Positions 1-11,585 are shown, numbered from the stretch's first letter. The stretch is DNA of 64,000 nucleotides from Cervus elaphus (GCF_910594005.1 NC_057825.1:44361037-44425036), one strand, 5' to 3'. Notes: generated by a model not told the origin, from the letters alone. Program-made: numbers and translations.

Positions 1-820
1 AGAGGATTTATAACTTTTTGGAATCTAGTGTATCTGAGGCTAAAAGGTTAACAGTTTAGCCAGTGTTCTGAAATTAAGTCACATGTCTTCAGTTCTAACA
101 ACAGGGATCAAAAGTCACCCTTGGACCTCAAAGAAAGAAATCAACATCTATTTTAGTTTGCCAAATTGAAATCCTATTTTCATACAATAAAGGGTTTTTT
201 TTTTCCTTTCTTTACAACTATTCAAAGTGGGGTTATGTATCTGGAGAGGTAGGTATGCTTTAGAGCAGGACTGAATGCTGAGAGGACTAAAATTGAAATA
301 TACAAACAAAAAACTCATTTAAAAAATCAAGGTCTCCCTGCAACACATATCCTGTTTTCTAAGAAAACAAATGTACTACCAGATCCAGTAAAACTCTCTT
401 TGGAAAATTTTTTGGAGGCCAGAAGCAAAATTAGAGAAAGGCAGTATTTCCATAGTTAAAGGAAATGAAGATATCACCTAGAAGAAACTCAGACTGAGCT
501 GAAGCTATGACAGCCTGAAAAGATACAGAATTGAGCAAACTGACTTCATTTCAAGAGGTTTAAATGGAAACTTGAAAAAGAAGTGGTCTCCTTTTTCTAT
601 ATTCTACTCCAAGAATTGAAGTGGTCTTATATAAGAATGTTGACACTAGCGTTTAGCTGTACTTAAAAGAGAAGGGAAATGATGAGGTCCAGGGAAAGCT
701 GTCCTGGAATAACTTGTCAGGAGACAAGGGCTCCAGTTTCACGGTGGCCACTTGTCAATGTATGGCAGGTTACTTTCCCTCTCTGAGTTGTTAATAACCA
801 TGGTGACCGTGGTAGGAGTC
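1..820. other. Unassigned AT-rich DNA
   Basis: I see no gene, repeat family or RNA here. There is a short T run near 192-202 and otherwise ordinary low-GC intergenic sequence. Confidence 0.4.
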
Positions 821-1250
821 GAATCAGTAGCAGCAGCAGTAGTAGCAGTATTAGCAGTAGCAATAGCAGTAGTAGCAGCACAACAGTAGAAGCAGCAGTA
901 GTAGTAACAGTAGGAGTAGTAACAGTAGTTGCCACCGGTAGTAGCCACAGTAGCAGCAGCAGGGGCTGGAACAGCAGTAGCAGTAGTAGCAAGTAGCAAC
1001 AGCAGTAGCAATAGTGGCAAGTAGCAACAGCAGTAGCAATAGTGGCAAGTAGCAACAGCAGTAGCAATAGTGGCAAGTAGCAACAGCAGTAGCAATAGTG
1101 GCAAGTAGCAACAGCAGTAGCAATAGTGGCAAGTAGCAACAGCAGTAGCAATAGTGGCAAGTAGCAACAGCAGTAGCAATAGTGGCAAGTAGCAACAGCA
1201 GTAACAATAGTGGCAAGTAGCAACAGCAGTAGCCACAGCAGCAGCAGTAA
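821..1250. repeat. CAG/TAG triplet tract containing a 28-bp minisatellite
   Basis: From 821 to 989 the sequence is an irregular mix of agc, agt and aac triplets. From 990 to 1185 there are seven identical 28-bp units, each beginning caagtagcaacagcag and ending caatagtgg. An eighth unit (1186-1213) has one change, and a partial ninth decays back into the triplet tract by about 1250. Because 28 is not a multiple of three, the reading frame rotates with each unit, which opens long Leu/Cys/Tyr-rich frames on the minus strand. I judge those frames to be artefacts, not genes. Confidence 0.95.
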
Positions 1251-1257
1251 CAGTTTC

Positions 1258-1430
1258 TCTTTATTGAGGGTCTACTGTCATGTACTTGGCTAGAAACCAT
1301 ACAAACATTCTTTCCATTTAAACTCCATGGTGACCTTTCACTATAGGTATCATTACCCCCATTAATTAAATGAGGAAACTGAGGACCAGAGAGGTTGGTC
1401 AAAGAGATTTGGTCAAAGTCACTTTGTTAA
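1258..1430 (-). mobile_element. MIR SINE
   Basis: The stretch shows the reverse complement of the MIR core and tail: ttattgagggtctactgtc near its start, then atgaggaaactgagg and cagagaggttggtcaaag. It is ancient and diverged. Confidence 0.75.
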
Positions 1431-1518
1431 TTAGTGAAAAAAATCTGGATTTTTGAATCTGCAAGGAGTGTATTCCAAAGGCTTGCCCTTCTCTGGGGGA
1501 AAATGTGGTATGGAGCAG

Positions 1519-1672
1519 AGTTTCTCAAACTTCAATGTGCTTATGAACCATTTGGAGATGGTATTAAAAATAGAGATTCCAATGCAATCAGCCTGGTGTG
1601 ATGCCTGAGATCCTGCATTTCTAACTCCCTCCCAGGTGATACTGCTGATTCTAAGATGCACACTTTGTCTTA
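1519..1672 (+). mobile_element. MER5-like hAT DNA transposon relic
   Basis: The segment starts with ctcaaacttcaatgtgc and runs through tgcatttctaactccc and caggtgatactgctgattc to gatgcacactttg. This follows the order of the MER5A non-autonomous hAT-Charlie element. No transposase is present. Confidence 0.6.
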
Positions 1673-1704
1673 CGTGCAAACGGACAGTGGAAAGAAAGTA
1701 TACT

Positions 1705-1800
1705 TTCCAGTCTGAATGCAAGGCCTTAGTTTACTCATCTGTAGCACTAATGGGTTTGATAAAATGAATTTGAAGGTACATTCCAGCTCTGGAATCCCAG
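1705..1800 (+). mobile_element. Possible MIR-family fragment
   Basis: The words ccttagtttactcatctgta and cattccagctctggaat resemble the 3' half of MIR-type SINEs. The match is short and diverged, so the call is weak. Confidence 0.35.
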
Positions 1801-3016
1801 TATTCACTGTGCACTATGGTATTAAGAAACCAGATCACACAGGAATGATTCTTGGCCACATGAATTTTTAAACGTGTTTCAGATGAGATTCTGGCTGTGA
1901 TTTATGTATCTTTCTGCAGCATCTCTGACAGGTAGGATCAGACTCTCTCAAATTACATTATTGTTAAGCTTTAGGCTAAGCTAAATCTTACTGAAAGAGT
2001 TCAAAGCACTTCTTTCCATAAGCATCTTTAAAGATTATAAATGTAAAAATAGTTTCTTATGAGAAGCTTAGATGGCAGGGTTTTTCTTTTTAATAACAGA
2101 AATGAGAAGTCTCCAAAACCATAATGGTAGCACAATCCATAAAAATATGTTAATGCTTCATCTTAAAGTCTTACAGAAATTGAGGTTTTCTGAGTTAACA
2201 AAATAGACTTCATCACAGATGGTATGAATGATAAAAGGAAACAGAACACTAGTGTAGAAGACTAAAAACACTGCTCTTAGCTGAGCATGCTGAAAGCCTT
2301 TAAGGAAATCTTTCTACATATTGCTTTGCTAAGTGTCGAAGGAAAAATGATTTTGATTGGCAAAGGTACTTCAAATGTTTTAGGCAAAGCTTGGGGCCAG
2401 AGGATGTGCAAGTTTTATGAAGAGGCCATTTCTAATGAAAACAAATGACCTTATTAAGATGATTTTCTCCTCATCTTGTGCCTAAGACAGGACAGTGGCA
2501 CCAAGGAAATTGGTTTTTGCTCTCTTCCAAGAGCTACAGTCTACATCACCAAGCAAGATGCCATGAGCTCTTTTCCCTGAATTCAAATAAGGGTAGCTGT
2601 ATGAATAGAACACAGTCTGCAGTCTTTGAGTCTCTGAGCAAAAAAGAATCTCCCAATGGTGAGGACCATTAGAAACCAGATTTGGAGCCCTTTATATCAA
2701 AGGTTTTAGAAATCAGACATAAATACACATCTGTCTGGAGGGGCCTAAGTATATTTGGGTCTAAAGGAATCTGATCAGGGGAGATTTGATGTCATGGTGT
2801 TTTTTATGGTCCTCAAGTGTGGCTTACATTTATTTAGCCAACTCTCGATTACCCGTGGCAGTAATAGTCAAGCTTTTCAAAGAGGTGGACCCACTCTTTT
2901 CTAAATGATTTCTCATGAAGAATCCCCAAATGTGAAATAGATAACCCCAGAGCTACTCCATTTAAAGTCTGGGAAGAAGGGTTGCCCTCAGACACTGCAA
3001 AAGCCACCACAGATTA
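1801..3016. other. Unassigned intergenic DNA
   Basis: No repeat family or coding region was recognised. A 64-codon open frame at 2478-2672 has no recognisable motif and is treated as chance. Confidence 0.4.
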
Positions 3017-3291
3017 GGTTCTAGCTATCTATCACTGCTTAACAAACTATCCCAGAACTTAGTGGTTCAAATAAAATTTTATTTTCTCTCATCATTCTGT
3101 GGGTTGACAAGATCATCCAGGAAGTTCTTTCTTGGGGACTGTCATGCAGTTACAGTCACAAAGTCTTCTGAAGGCTCTGCTGCACTGGATGCCCAACACC
3201 TTTACTTCCACATATAGAGTTTGAGTGTCTCTGTCTCCACATAGCATCTCATCCTCCAGGGCCTTTCAGTGGTGGCTTGAAATTCTCATTG
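3017..3291 (-). mobile_element. MLT1-like MaLR LTR, part 1
   Basis: The reverse-complemented 3' end typical of MaLR LTRs is visible: ctgcttaacaaactatccc, then agaacttagtggttcaa and attctgtgggttgac. The LTR stops at a BovB insertion and resumes at 4981. The insertion target duplicate aaattctcattg occupies 3280-3291. Subfamily is uncertain. Confidence 0.6.
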
Positions 3292-3670
3292 GGTTCAGTT
3301 CAGTTCAGTTCAGTAGCTCAGTCGTGTCCGACTCTTTGTGACCCCATGAACCACAGCACGCCAAGCCTCCCTGTCCATAACCAACTCCCGGGGCTTACCC
3401 AAACTCATGTCCATTGAGTCAGTGATGCCATCCAACCATCTCATCCTCTGTCATCCCCTTCTCCTCCTGCCCTCAATCTTTCCCAGCATCAGGGTCTTTT
3501 CAAATTAGTCAGCTCTTTGCACCAGGTGGCCAAAGTATCGGAGTTTCAGCTTCAACATCAGTCCTTCCAATGAACACCCAGGACTGATCTCCTTTAGGAT
3601 GGACTGGCTGGATCTCCTTGCAGTCCAAGGGACTCTCAAGAGTCTTCTCCAACATCACAGTTCAAAAGCA

Positions 3671-4410
3671 TCAGCTTTTGATGCTCAGCTTTTGATCAGA
3701 GCTTTTGATCAGATGCTCAGCTTTCTTTATAGTCCAACTCTCATATACGTACATTACTATTGGAAAAACCATAGCCTTGACTAGACGGACCTTTGTAGAC
3801 AAAGTAATGTCTCTGCTTTTTAATATGCTGTCTAGGTTGGTCATAACTTTCCTTCCAAGGAGTAAGCATCTTTTAATTTCATGGCTACAGTCACCATCTG
3901 CAGTGATTTTGGAGTCCCCCAAAATAAAGTCAGCCACTGTTTCCACTGTTTCCCCATCTATTTGCCATGAAGTGATGGGACCAGATGCCATGATCTTAGT
4001 TTTCTGAATGTTGAGCTTTAAGCCAACTTTTTCACTCTCCTCTTTCACTTTCATCAAGGGGCTCTTTAGTTCTTCTTCACTTTCTGCCATAAGGGTGGTG
4101 TCATCTGCATATCTGAGATTATTGATATTTCTCCCAGCAATCTTGATTCCAGCTTGTGTTTCTTCCAGCCCAGAGTTTCTCATGATGTACTCTGCGTATA
4201 AGTTAAATAAGCAGGGTAACAATATACAGCCTTGATGTACTCCTTTCCCTATTTGGAACCAGTCTTGTTCATTGTTCAGTTCTAACTGCTGCTTCCTGAC
4301 CTGCATACAGGTTTCTCAAGAAGGAGGTCAGGTGGTCTGGTATTCCCATCTCTTTCAGAATTTTCCACAGTTTATTGTGATCCACACAGTCAAAGGCTTT
4401 GGCATAGAAT
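3671..4410 (-). pseudogene. BovB reverse transcriptase, C-terminal arm
   Basis: The minus-strand frame at 3671-4306 encodes 211 residues with GCILLPCLFNLYAEYIMRN followed by the catalytic box YADD (residues 66-69) and TLMAESEEEL. These are the palm motifs of RTE-clade reverse transcriptase. An adjoining frame to about 4402 carries AKAFDCVDHNKLWKIL and NLYAGQEAAV. The two are separated by a frame shift, and the 3' part from 3292 to 3670 is also out of frame. No endonuclease domain is present. It is a dead copy from insertion. Confidence 0.85.
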
Positions 4411-4975
4411 ACACAGAAGAACTGTACAAAAAAGATCTTCATGAACCAGGTAATCACGATGGTGTGATCACTCACCTAGAGCCAGACATCCTGGAATGTG
4501 AAGTAAAGTGGGCCTTAGGAAGCATTACTACGAACAAAGCTAGTGGAGGTGATGGAATTCCAGTTGAGCTATTTCAAATCCTGAAAGATGATGCTGTGAA
4601 AGTTCTGCACTCAATATGCCAGCAAATTTGGAAACCTCTTCAGTGGCCACAGGACTGGAAAAGGTCAGTTTTCATTCCAATCCCAAAGAAAAGCAATGCC
4701 AAAGAATGCTCAAACTACTGCACAATTGCACTCATCTCACATGCCAGTAAAGTAAAGCTCAAAATTCTCCAAGCCAGGCTTCAGCAATAGGTGAACCTTG
4801 AACTTCCAGATATTCCAGCTGGTTTTAGAAAAGGCAGAAGAACCAGAGATCAAATTGCCAACATCTGCTGGATCATCAAAAGAGCAAGAGGGTTCCAGAA
4901 AAACATCTATTTCTGCTTTATTGACTATGCCAAAGCCTCTGACTGTGTGGATCACAATAAACTGTGGAAAATTCT
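4403..4975 (+). pseudogene. BovB reverse transcriptase, inverted upstream arm
   Basis: The plus strand encodes the region just before the catalytic palm: EVKWALGSITTNKASGGDGI, then PVELFQILKDDAVKVL, then IPKKSNAKECSNY. A stop follows LQARLQQ near 4788, and the next frame resumes with AGFRKGRRTRDQIANICWII and ends at SDCVDHNKLWKIL. It is the 5' half of the same BovB RT, flipped relative to the 3671-4410 arm. Confidence 0.85.
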
Positions 4976-4980
4976 CATTG

Positions 4981-5270
4981 AGTGGTTTCTAGGTAATCAT
5001 ACTTCTTACATAGCAACTAGTTTCTGAGAAGTAGGAATTAAACTGCTAGGCCAGTTAGTGGCTAAGCCCAGAACTGGCGCATCATCACATCCACTGTATT
5101 CTATTGCCAAAGCGATCACGGGGACTCTCCAGATTCAGGAGGGTAGAGGAATAGTGACCTCTCCATGGGAAAGTAGCAATGTCACATGGTAGAAGAGCAT
5201 GTGGGTTGGGAGATACTGTTGCACTCATCTTTGGAATATGCCATCTCCCAAAGTTGAAATGCACTATGGC
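4981..5270 (-). mobile_element. MLT1-like MaLR LTR, part 2
   Basis: This continues the LTR cut at 3291. Words such as ccactgtattctattgcc, agcaatgtcacatggtaga and gggagatactgttgc match the reverse-complemented 5' half of the same LTR class. Removing 3292-4980 rejoins the LTR across one copy of the TSD. Confidence 0.55.
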
Positions 5271-5976
5271 AATAATCTGAGATTGTATGGAGAATCAAGA
5301 TTTTAAAATAGTCTTAGGTATTCTTAAAAATTCCTGCTTCTTAGAGATTTTCATTGTGATCTTGTACAAAAATTGGAACTAGTAAATTTGCTTTTATTTC
5401 TGGATCTTCTTTACTGGTGGACTTATTAATGTTACATTCTACTGGAAAGTGTTATGAGTCACTTCTTACTTCGGGGAAGGATGTGGAAAAGAGAAGGTAA
5501 GGATATGAACAGCATCAAAACATTACCAACTCTCCCCTTCCCTCTTTTCCATATCACAGAAAGTGACTAGGACAGATACAACGTGGCCCTAGAAGACTCA
5601 AGTTAAAGAGAGACAGACAGACAGAAACTGCAACAACATAGCCATTTCTGCTAACTAGTGAAGTGGTCAACCAGCATTTTGCAGAGCATTTTGAAACACA
5701 GCAAGTCTTCTATAGAAAACTACTGGTAAAAACTGCCCTTTGAGGAATGCATATGCAAAGCCTCTAAGCCTGCCACTAGAAATAAGCGTCCTGAAAGAGA
5801 AGAATCCCAACCTAGGAAGCTGAGGCAAGAGGATTTCTAAAACCTAGAAGAATCAGAATAGTCCTTTGGCCACACTAATTACGGGTTTTCTCACTTTCTC
5901 AGTGAAAAAGGCCAATAGACAGCAGAATCCACAATAAAAGATATATTAAATACAAAATACCCTTTACTGTGTATAT
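5271..5976. other. Unassigned intergenic DNA
   Basis: No gene or family recognised. A short gacagacagacag run occurs near 5611-5625. Confidence 0.4.
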
Positions 5977-6169
5977 GTGTTAATCGCCCAGTTGTGTTTG
6001 ACTCTTTGCGACCCCATGGACTATAGCCCGCCAGGCTCCTCTGTGCATGGGATTCTCTAGGCGAGAATACTGGAGTGGTTTGCCATTCCCTTCTCCAGGG
6101 GATCTTCCCAACCCAAGGATCAAATCCAGGTCTCCCACATTGCAGGCAGATTCTTTCCCATCTGAGCTA
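5977..6169 (-). mobile_element. Bov-tA SINE
   Basis: Reverse complement of Bov-tA: gactctttgcgaccccatgg, aatactggagtggtttgcc, then the tRNA-derived end tctgagcta. The terminal ccagggaagcc of a full copy is missing, so the 5' end is slightly truncated. Confidence 0.9.
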
Positions 6170-7033
6170 AATTCAGTTACATATGATAGCATATTTAAAA
6201 GTTAAATTTCTCATTTCAGAATTAAGATTTAGTTTTCTCAGCAAATCCACTGGTTGCCTTTATAAATTCCAAAATTAAAGAGCCCTTTACAGTTCAAGTT
6301 ATTCATAACCTCAGTTGAAGGCATACTAACTGAGTATTTTGGTCAAAATTCTTGTGTCCAGAATGGACAAAATCCTTCACAATTCTTCCCTCCAAGATTG
6401 ATCTGTATTTGGATCCACCACATGTTTCATTAACATATCCATGAGGATGATAGAGAGAGTCCAGCATCATCTGATACTCAGTTTGGGCTGTATGAATTAC
6501 CCTCTCTACCCCTCTGGAATAACTAGTTTGAACATATCTGGAGGCCAAGTATGATCAGAAAGACAGGTTTAATATACTTTATTACCTACCAATAAGATCT
6601 CCTAGAAATTGCTCAATTTATTATTGGCAAAATCTGCTATTACCAGAGAAGGATCTTCAGAGAATGGTTCTCAAAAAGATGAAGTCTAGTTAGTCTTCAT
6701 GGGATTACATTGTAAGGTTGCCTATATCCTAAGTGTTCAAAACCAACTCCAGTGGGCATGACATATCATGCAGATTTGTGTGTGTATGCAGGTTATGGTT
6801 GGTAATGAGGAATTGGTGAGGAGAAAATCAGCGATTCCTAAGAGAAGACAGAAGAAAACTGTTGAGCTTTGAAAAATAATCCTAGGAGTACTTTTGCATT
6901 TTTTTTTTTTTTTGAGTTTCTGGTGTATAGATGTTTTACGCATAAAACTTACTTTTGAATATGATAGTAGTCTTCTGTGTTTAGTTTATTGCAACATGAT
7001 TCTTCATGGCCAGTCCTTCTGCCTCCTGTCCAG
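6170..7033. other. Unassigned DNA with poly-T runs
   Basis: No family was recognised. A run of 15 T lies at 6899-6913. On the minus strand, 6303-6548 is an 82-codon open frame (TTG start) with no recognised domain and a stop three codons upstream. Confidence 0.4.
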
Positions 7034-7051
7034 TTTTTTTTTTTTTTTTTT
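7034..7051. repeat. Poly-T run (18 nt)
   Basis: Uninterrupted T tract between gtccag and cctcac. No retrotransposon body is attached that I can recognise. Confidence 0.9.
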
Positions 7052-7139
7052 CCTCACTAAACTCCACTTTACCAATCCCTGCTCCATGTTAAAGGTAAAT
7101 GGAATGATATTCACTGTCTCAAATATGTTACACTCTGTC

Positions 7140-7445
7140 CCAGTTCCATGTCTCTGTGTCTTGAATGCCCGTTCTTGCTTTGGCCGCCAGGCAAATATCT
7201 ACTCATCTTTTAAGAGTCAGCTCAAATATCACCTCCCCTGTTTAGCCTTTCCTCACCTTGAGCATTATTCCTAACCCTTGCCAGGGACAATTGACCATTC
7301 CCTCCTTGATAATCCCTATTAATCTGAATGTATTTCTATAGTAAAGTTACATAAATTATTGCTTCTTTTTATTTAAATATCTATCTTCTTTCCTCCCACC
7401 AAGAAGTAAGCCTCCAGAGGGCAGCTGCATGTATTCTTTCAGAGA
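7140..7445 (+). mobile_element. L2 LINE 3' region
   Basis: The stretch reads as a diverged L2 3' end: gaatgcccgttcttgctttg, agtcagctcaaatatcacct, tagcctttcctcacc, and later agtaagcctccagagggcag. No open frame survives. Confidence 0.7.
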
Positions 7446-8286
7446 CCTAGGACTCCAGCTTTACAATCAACTGGGTAAAATTTCTCAGCTCCTTCCGATA
7501 TATTCCACTCTTATGTTCAAGTTAGTGGAAGTCAATTTCTATTTCGTATAACTACAGAACACTAATGGTTGCAGAAATATACTGAAACTGAACCAACTGT
7601 CTGAATAGAAAGGTCTCAAGAAGCTTAGAGCACAGAGAAAAGAAATCCAAAGAATCAGGCATTGGCAGGGTCTGTCCAGTGTTCTTCAGAGGAGGGTGTG
7701 CCCTCTATGAGAACTCACTCAGTCTGGTGACTAGAAAGGTGTTCTCTACTGTGGGTGGAGGATAATTCTTCAAACCTCTTCTTCATGGCCTGGAGGATAG
7801 CCCTAGACTTTCTGCTACTTTCTTCTCTGATTCCACGCTATCAGCTAACCTTATAATCATAAATTCAATTCCCAGGGTATTATGAGATGAGAAAGGAAGT
7901 AACATTGGTAATCGGAAAAGAATATCCCCTCTGTAAACATGTGCATAACATCTGTAAGTGAATAATGTTGTAGAGCAGTCCCTTCAGTTTGGACAATCTC
8001 AATCAGTCTGATAAACATCAGAGTCCTAGCAAAGTTGTTTCTCAACCTGTAAGACTAAGACTGGCCTGAGGTGACCTCACCAAGGTAGTGTCACCCTCTG
8101 AGGCTCCACTGTTTCTCCAGATTATATTCCTCTTTCCTACCACTTTTTCTTATTTCACTACAATTTTCAATTATACGTTAGTAGTGGGTAAATCTCTGAG
8201 GCCCACATTATTTCCTACATATAGGTTTAGACAGTAAGTAAAACATAATGAATTCTAACCATCAGCTATAATTAGAAAGGCAAATG
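7446..8286. other. Unassigned intergenic DNA
   Basis: No gene or repeat family was recognised. The last bases (8276-8286, aaaggcaaatg) are the left target duplicate of the next L1. Confidence 0.4.
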
Positions 8287-8814
8287 CATCAATAGTCGAA
8301 TGGATAAAGAAGACATATATATACACAATAGATTACTACTCATCCACAAAAAATGCAATAATGCCATTTGCAACAACATGGATGAACCTAGAGGTTTTTG
8401 TACTAAGCGAAGTCAGAAAGAGAAAGACAAATACCATATGATATCACTTATTTGTGGAATCTAAAGTATGACACAAATGAACTTATTCATGAAACAGAAA
8501 CAGACTCTCAGACATAGAAAACAAATTTATGGTTATCAAAGAGGAAAGGGGGTAGAGTGATAAATTAGGACTTTGGGATTAATAGATACAAGCTCCTATA
8601 TGTAAAATAGATAAACAACAAGGTCCTTCTGTGTAGCACTGGGAACCATATTAAACATTCTATAATAAACCATAATGCAAAGAATATGAAAAAGTATATA
8701 TATATACATATATATATATACACACACACACACATATATATATCTGAATCATTTTGTTGTACACCAGAAACTAACAGATCATGCAAATCAACTATACTTC
8801 AATTAAAAAAAAAA
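8287..8814 (+). mobile_element. L1 3' end (ruminant type), 5' truncated
   Basis: Carries the end of ORF2 and the 3' UTR: aacaacatggatgaacctag, agaaagacaaataccatatg, aacaacaaggtccttctgtg, ending in actatacttcaatt and poly-A. Flanked by imperfect 11-bp duplicates, aaaggcaaatg at 8276-8286 and aaagccaaatg at 8815-8825. Confidence 0.88.
8695..8743. repeat. (TA)n(CA)n(TA)n microsatellite in L1 3' UTR
   Basis: A compound dinucleotide repeat lies at the standard position in the ruminant L1 3' UTR, just before ctgaatcattttgttgtac. The same arrangement recurs at 43994-44032. Confidence 0.92.
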
Positions 8815-9057
8815 AAAGCCAAATGAGCAAGGTTTGGTTCTATCTCTGTATAATAAAAGGGTTTGTTAAGAAAACTGACCATGGAAAGCAATAGTTTCTC
8901 TGTTTTTTTCCTGTGAAATATAAGAATGGTGTTGGCATGAGCAATACAGCCCATGTGCAATGCCTGGCTTCATCTCTGAAATCCCACCCCTGCCTTTTCT
9001 CTCAAGAAAACATATTGAAATATAAATGTGTGACCATGATATTATTGTGATAACCTT

Positions 9058-9182
9058 AAGTCTTCCTTCAGTTCTGTCTCTCAGTCGTATCTGAGTCTTT
9101 GCAACCCCATGGACTGCCGCATGCCAGGCCTCCCTGTCCATCACCAACTTCCGGAGTTTAGTCAAACTCAAGTCTTCCTTCA
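9058..9182 (-). mobile_element. 99-bp BovB 3' end with 13-bp TSD
   Basis: The insert (9071-9169) is the reverse complement of the BovB 3' tip: tgcaaccccatggactgc, ctccctgtccatcaccaac, agtcaaactc. Perfect duplicates aagtcttccttca lie at 9058-9070 and 9170-9182. It is a very short 5'-truncated retrotransposition event. Confidence 0.93.
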
Positions 9183-11585
9183 TTTATTTTTAAAAGTCAG
9201 TCATTTGCAAACTTTCATATTTTTACTATGATTGGTATTAGGTTGCTTTTGACATAACACTGTGTTCTGTTGAGACCTGCTAATGTAAATACTGAAGGGA
9301 GAACATTTCAGCTAATTATTAACTAAGTTGTTTAGAAATCTTGTCTAGTGTTTGTAGTTAACATGCCAACTTTACTCTTTCTTTTCAGTTCTAAGAGGAG
9401 GAACAGAACCATAATTCAGTAGTACTGAGAGCCTGGCCTGAAGTAACTATGTATATGTGAAACCAAGAAGTCACTTCATTATCCCAAAGTTATTTGTCTT
9501 GTGTCCCCTTCACAAATTCAGGCTGACCTTTCTAATCTGGTCAAATAAACAATATTTTACTGAATACTGAAAGTTTTGAGAAAGTTCAAGTCACTTGACA
9601 CTGATGCTGTTTTCATTCCAAGATTGTTGATTTAGATCCTTCATCTCCACAGTGCTTAATCCCTGGCTGCAGGTTGCAAACTACAAATGCTGGGTAATAC
9701 CTTCCTTAGGTCACTTAGGGACTTATCTAGTACTTGACCTGCAATTTTTGCCTCTTGAATGATAGATCTATGTGATAGAATTTACAGAAGCAAGTCATAC
9801 TCAATGAAGGGTCATAAGGAAATGTTTTTCATGCCAATATCACACAGAATATGTGGGAGTGATGCCCTAAAGTTTAGAGTATTGTGCTGCTCTGGCTATA
9901 CTTTATATTGATTGTTCTGGTATTGCAGAGTCTTTTTAAAAAACGCTGTGAGCCTGAATCCTACATGTGTGGAATTGCCTGGGAACCAAGCAATGAATTA
10001 AAGATGGCACAGCTCCCTTTGCTTAACATTTCCTATTTTTTCAGGGGGTTTGTTTTGCAACTTTAATATTATTAATCTACACAACATTTTACTTTTCATT
10101 CAGAATTTATATCAGAATCAAGCTAATAAATTAAAGATGAGTTAGTTCATTGTTGGGTGGTTTAACATGGACCTAGTATGTTAATCCTGACGTGCTTGTT
10201 ACTAGGATTTAAAATTTTTTTATTATTATTATTTTTTCTGCCTTGTAGCTGTGGTTAGGCAGCAGCAATAAATCAGAACAAAAAATGAAGGTATTGGGGC
10301 TTTAGGGAAAACATGTATTAGAAAAAATTGGCTTGGCACTAAGGGCTGTATTGCATTAAGATGGATTTTAGAGATACAGAGGTAAGAGAATGCAGACAAA
10401 TAAATTGCATAAATAATCTGAGAAATAGCAAGTCTGTACAGACCCTGAGTAACCCTGTAAGCTACCATCAACAGGACTTCCTAATTCCTGTTCAAGCAGA
10501 CCAAACAGGTACACTCTACTTAAACAAATAGCCAGGAGAAATGGGTACCTGCTAATGCTAGGGAAAGTGGGAGGAACAGATAAAGCTCTTTAGAATAGCC
10601 CAAAGGATTGGAATAATAGAAGTCAGTGTAGGAGTCTGACATAGCATCTTCTGTGAATAGGGCTTTATTGCCACTCCAGGCAGTGATATTGCAAACACAC
10701 ACTAAGACAACCAGAAACTGGGAGCCTCACAGTGCGACTTGAGCCTGAGAATGCAGTTCTCTGCAGTAGGGAATTCATGCTGACAGCCTGAATACAGAGG
10801 AGACAGGAAAGAACATTTAGATAAGACAGAGCATGTGAATACAAGACATGGTGTAGAAGCTGGAGTTGATGGGAATAAGATAGGACCATTCCAGGGCCCC
10901 AAGGAAGTGCAAGGATGCCAGAAAATACCTAAAGAATAAACAAAGCAAAAGAGACTTCTCCTAGCAGCCAGAATGGTACCTGAACTGAGAGACCCACATG
11001 TTCTGAAATAGATTATTTTCAACTGAAACATAAAAGCTCTGTAGATGTGGAGAGACAGCTTGTTTGAAGCCCTGAACTGGCTTTTGTGCTACAGATGTAT
11101 CTGTTTTTTCTCTGGTTCCCTGATCCAGGCATGCATCAGTATGCAGGGAACAGCCTGGTCCCCATTATCTTTGATGTTCACCTGGAGCTCTTTTGGTTGG
11201 TTTACCGACAAGTTCTTCCCTGGCCCTGAATCCATCGCCTATGTCTGCTTCAGGTCCTGTTCCTCACTGAGCCAATCTATCTACCTTCTTGACTTTTCTT
11301 TCTCCTACCCTTTTTTACTCACCCTTCTTCAGCTTCCCCCACAAGTTGTATCTGACAGGATGTGACTGGCAAACCACTGGTGGTTATCTCCAAGAAAACA
11401 GTAATCAATATTAACCACACTATCCCATGCAGCCTGGTTGAGTTCTGTTAATTGTCATTAAAAATGGGCATATTTCTTTGGCCTCACGGGTTTGCAAGAG
11501 CTGACAGCCCCAGTTCAAGTAGAGGTTACCACCTTTTTGACCCCTTTCCCTTCCCTCTTATTCAAATAAGAATAACACGTGGACT
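9183..11585. other. Unassigned intergenic DNA (2.4 kb)
   Basis: No gene, RNA or transposon recognised on either strand. Several 60-153-codon open frames occur but overlap one another and lack recognisable motifs. A (TTA)n-like run sits near 10216-10236. This is one of the longest repeat-free stretches in the window. Confidence 0.4.

Larger units (their letters stand above)
3280..4980 (-). mobile_element. BovB (RTE) retrotransposon with inverted 5' segment
   Basis: The element's 3' end lies at the low-coordinate side (3292 onward, starting with a ttcag-rich tail) and it runs on the minus strand to about 4402. From there to 4968 the sequence switches to the plus strand and carries the upstream part of the same reverse transcriptase. 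Identical 12-bp TSDs, aaattctcattg, lie at 3280-3291 and 4969-4980. About 45 bp encoding CVDHNKLWKIL occurs in both arms, in opposite orientation. This is the signature of twin priming during a single insertion, 5'-truncated overall. Confidence 0.92.

Noticed and set aside
717..1402. Long minus-strand open frames (165-183 codons) rich in Leu, Cys, Tyr and Ala-Thr
   Set aside because: They are translations of the 28-bp minisatellite and triplet tract. The three phases of the same repeat give the three frames.
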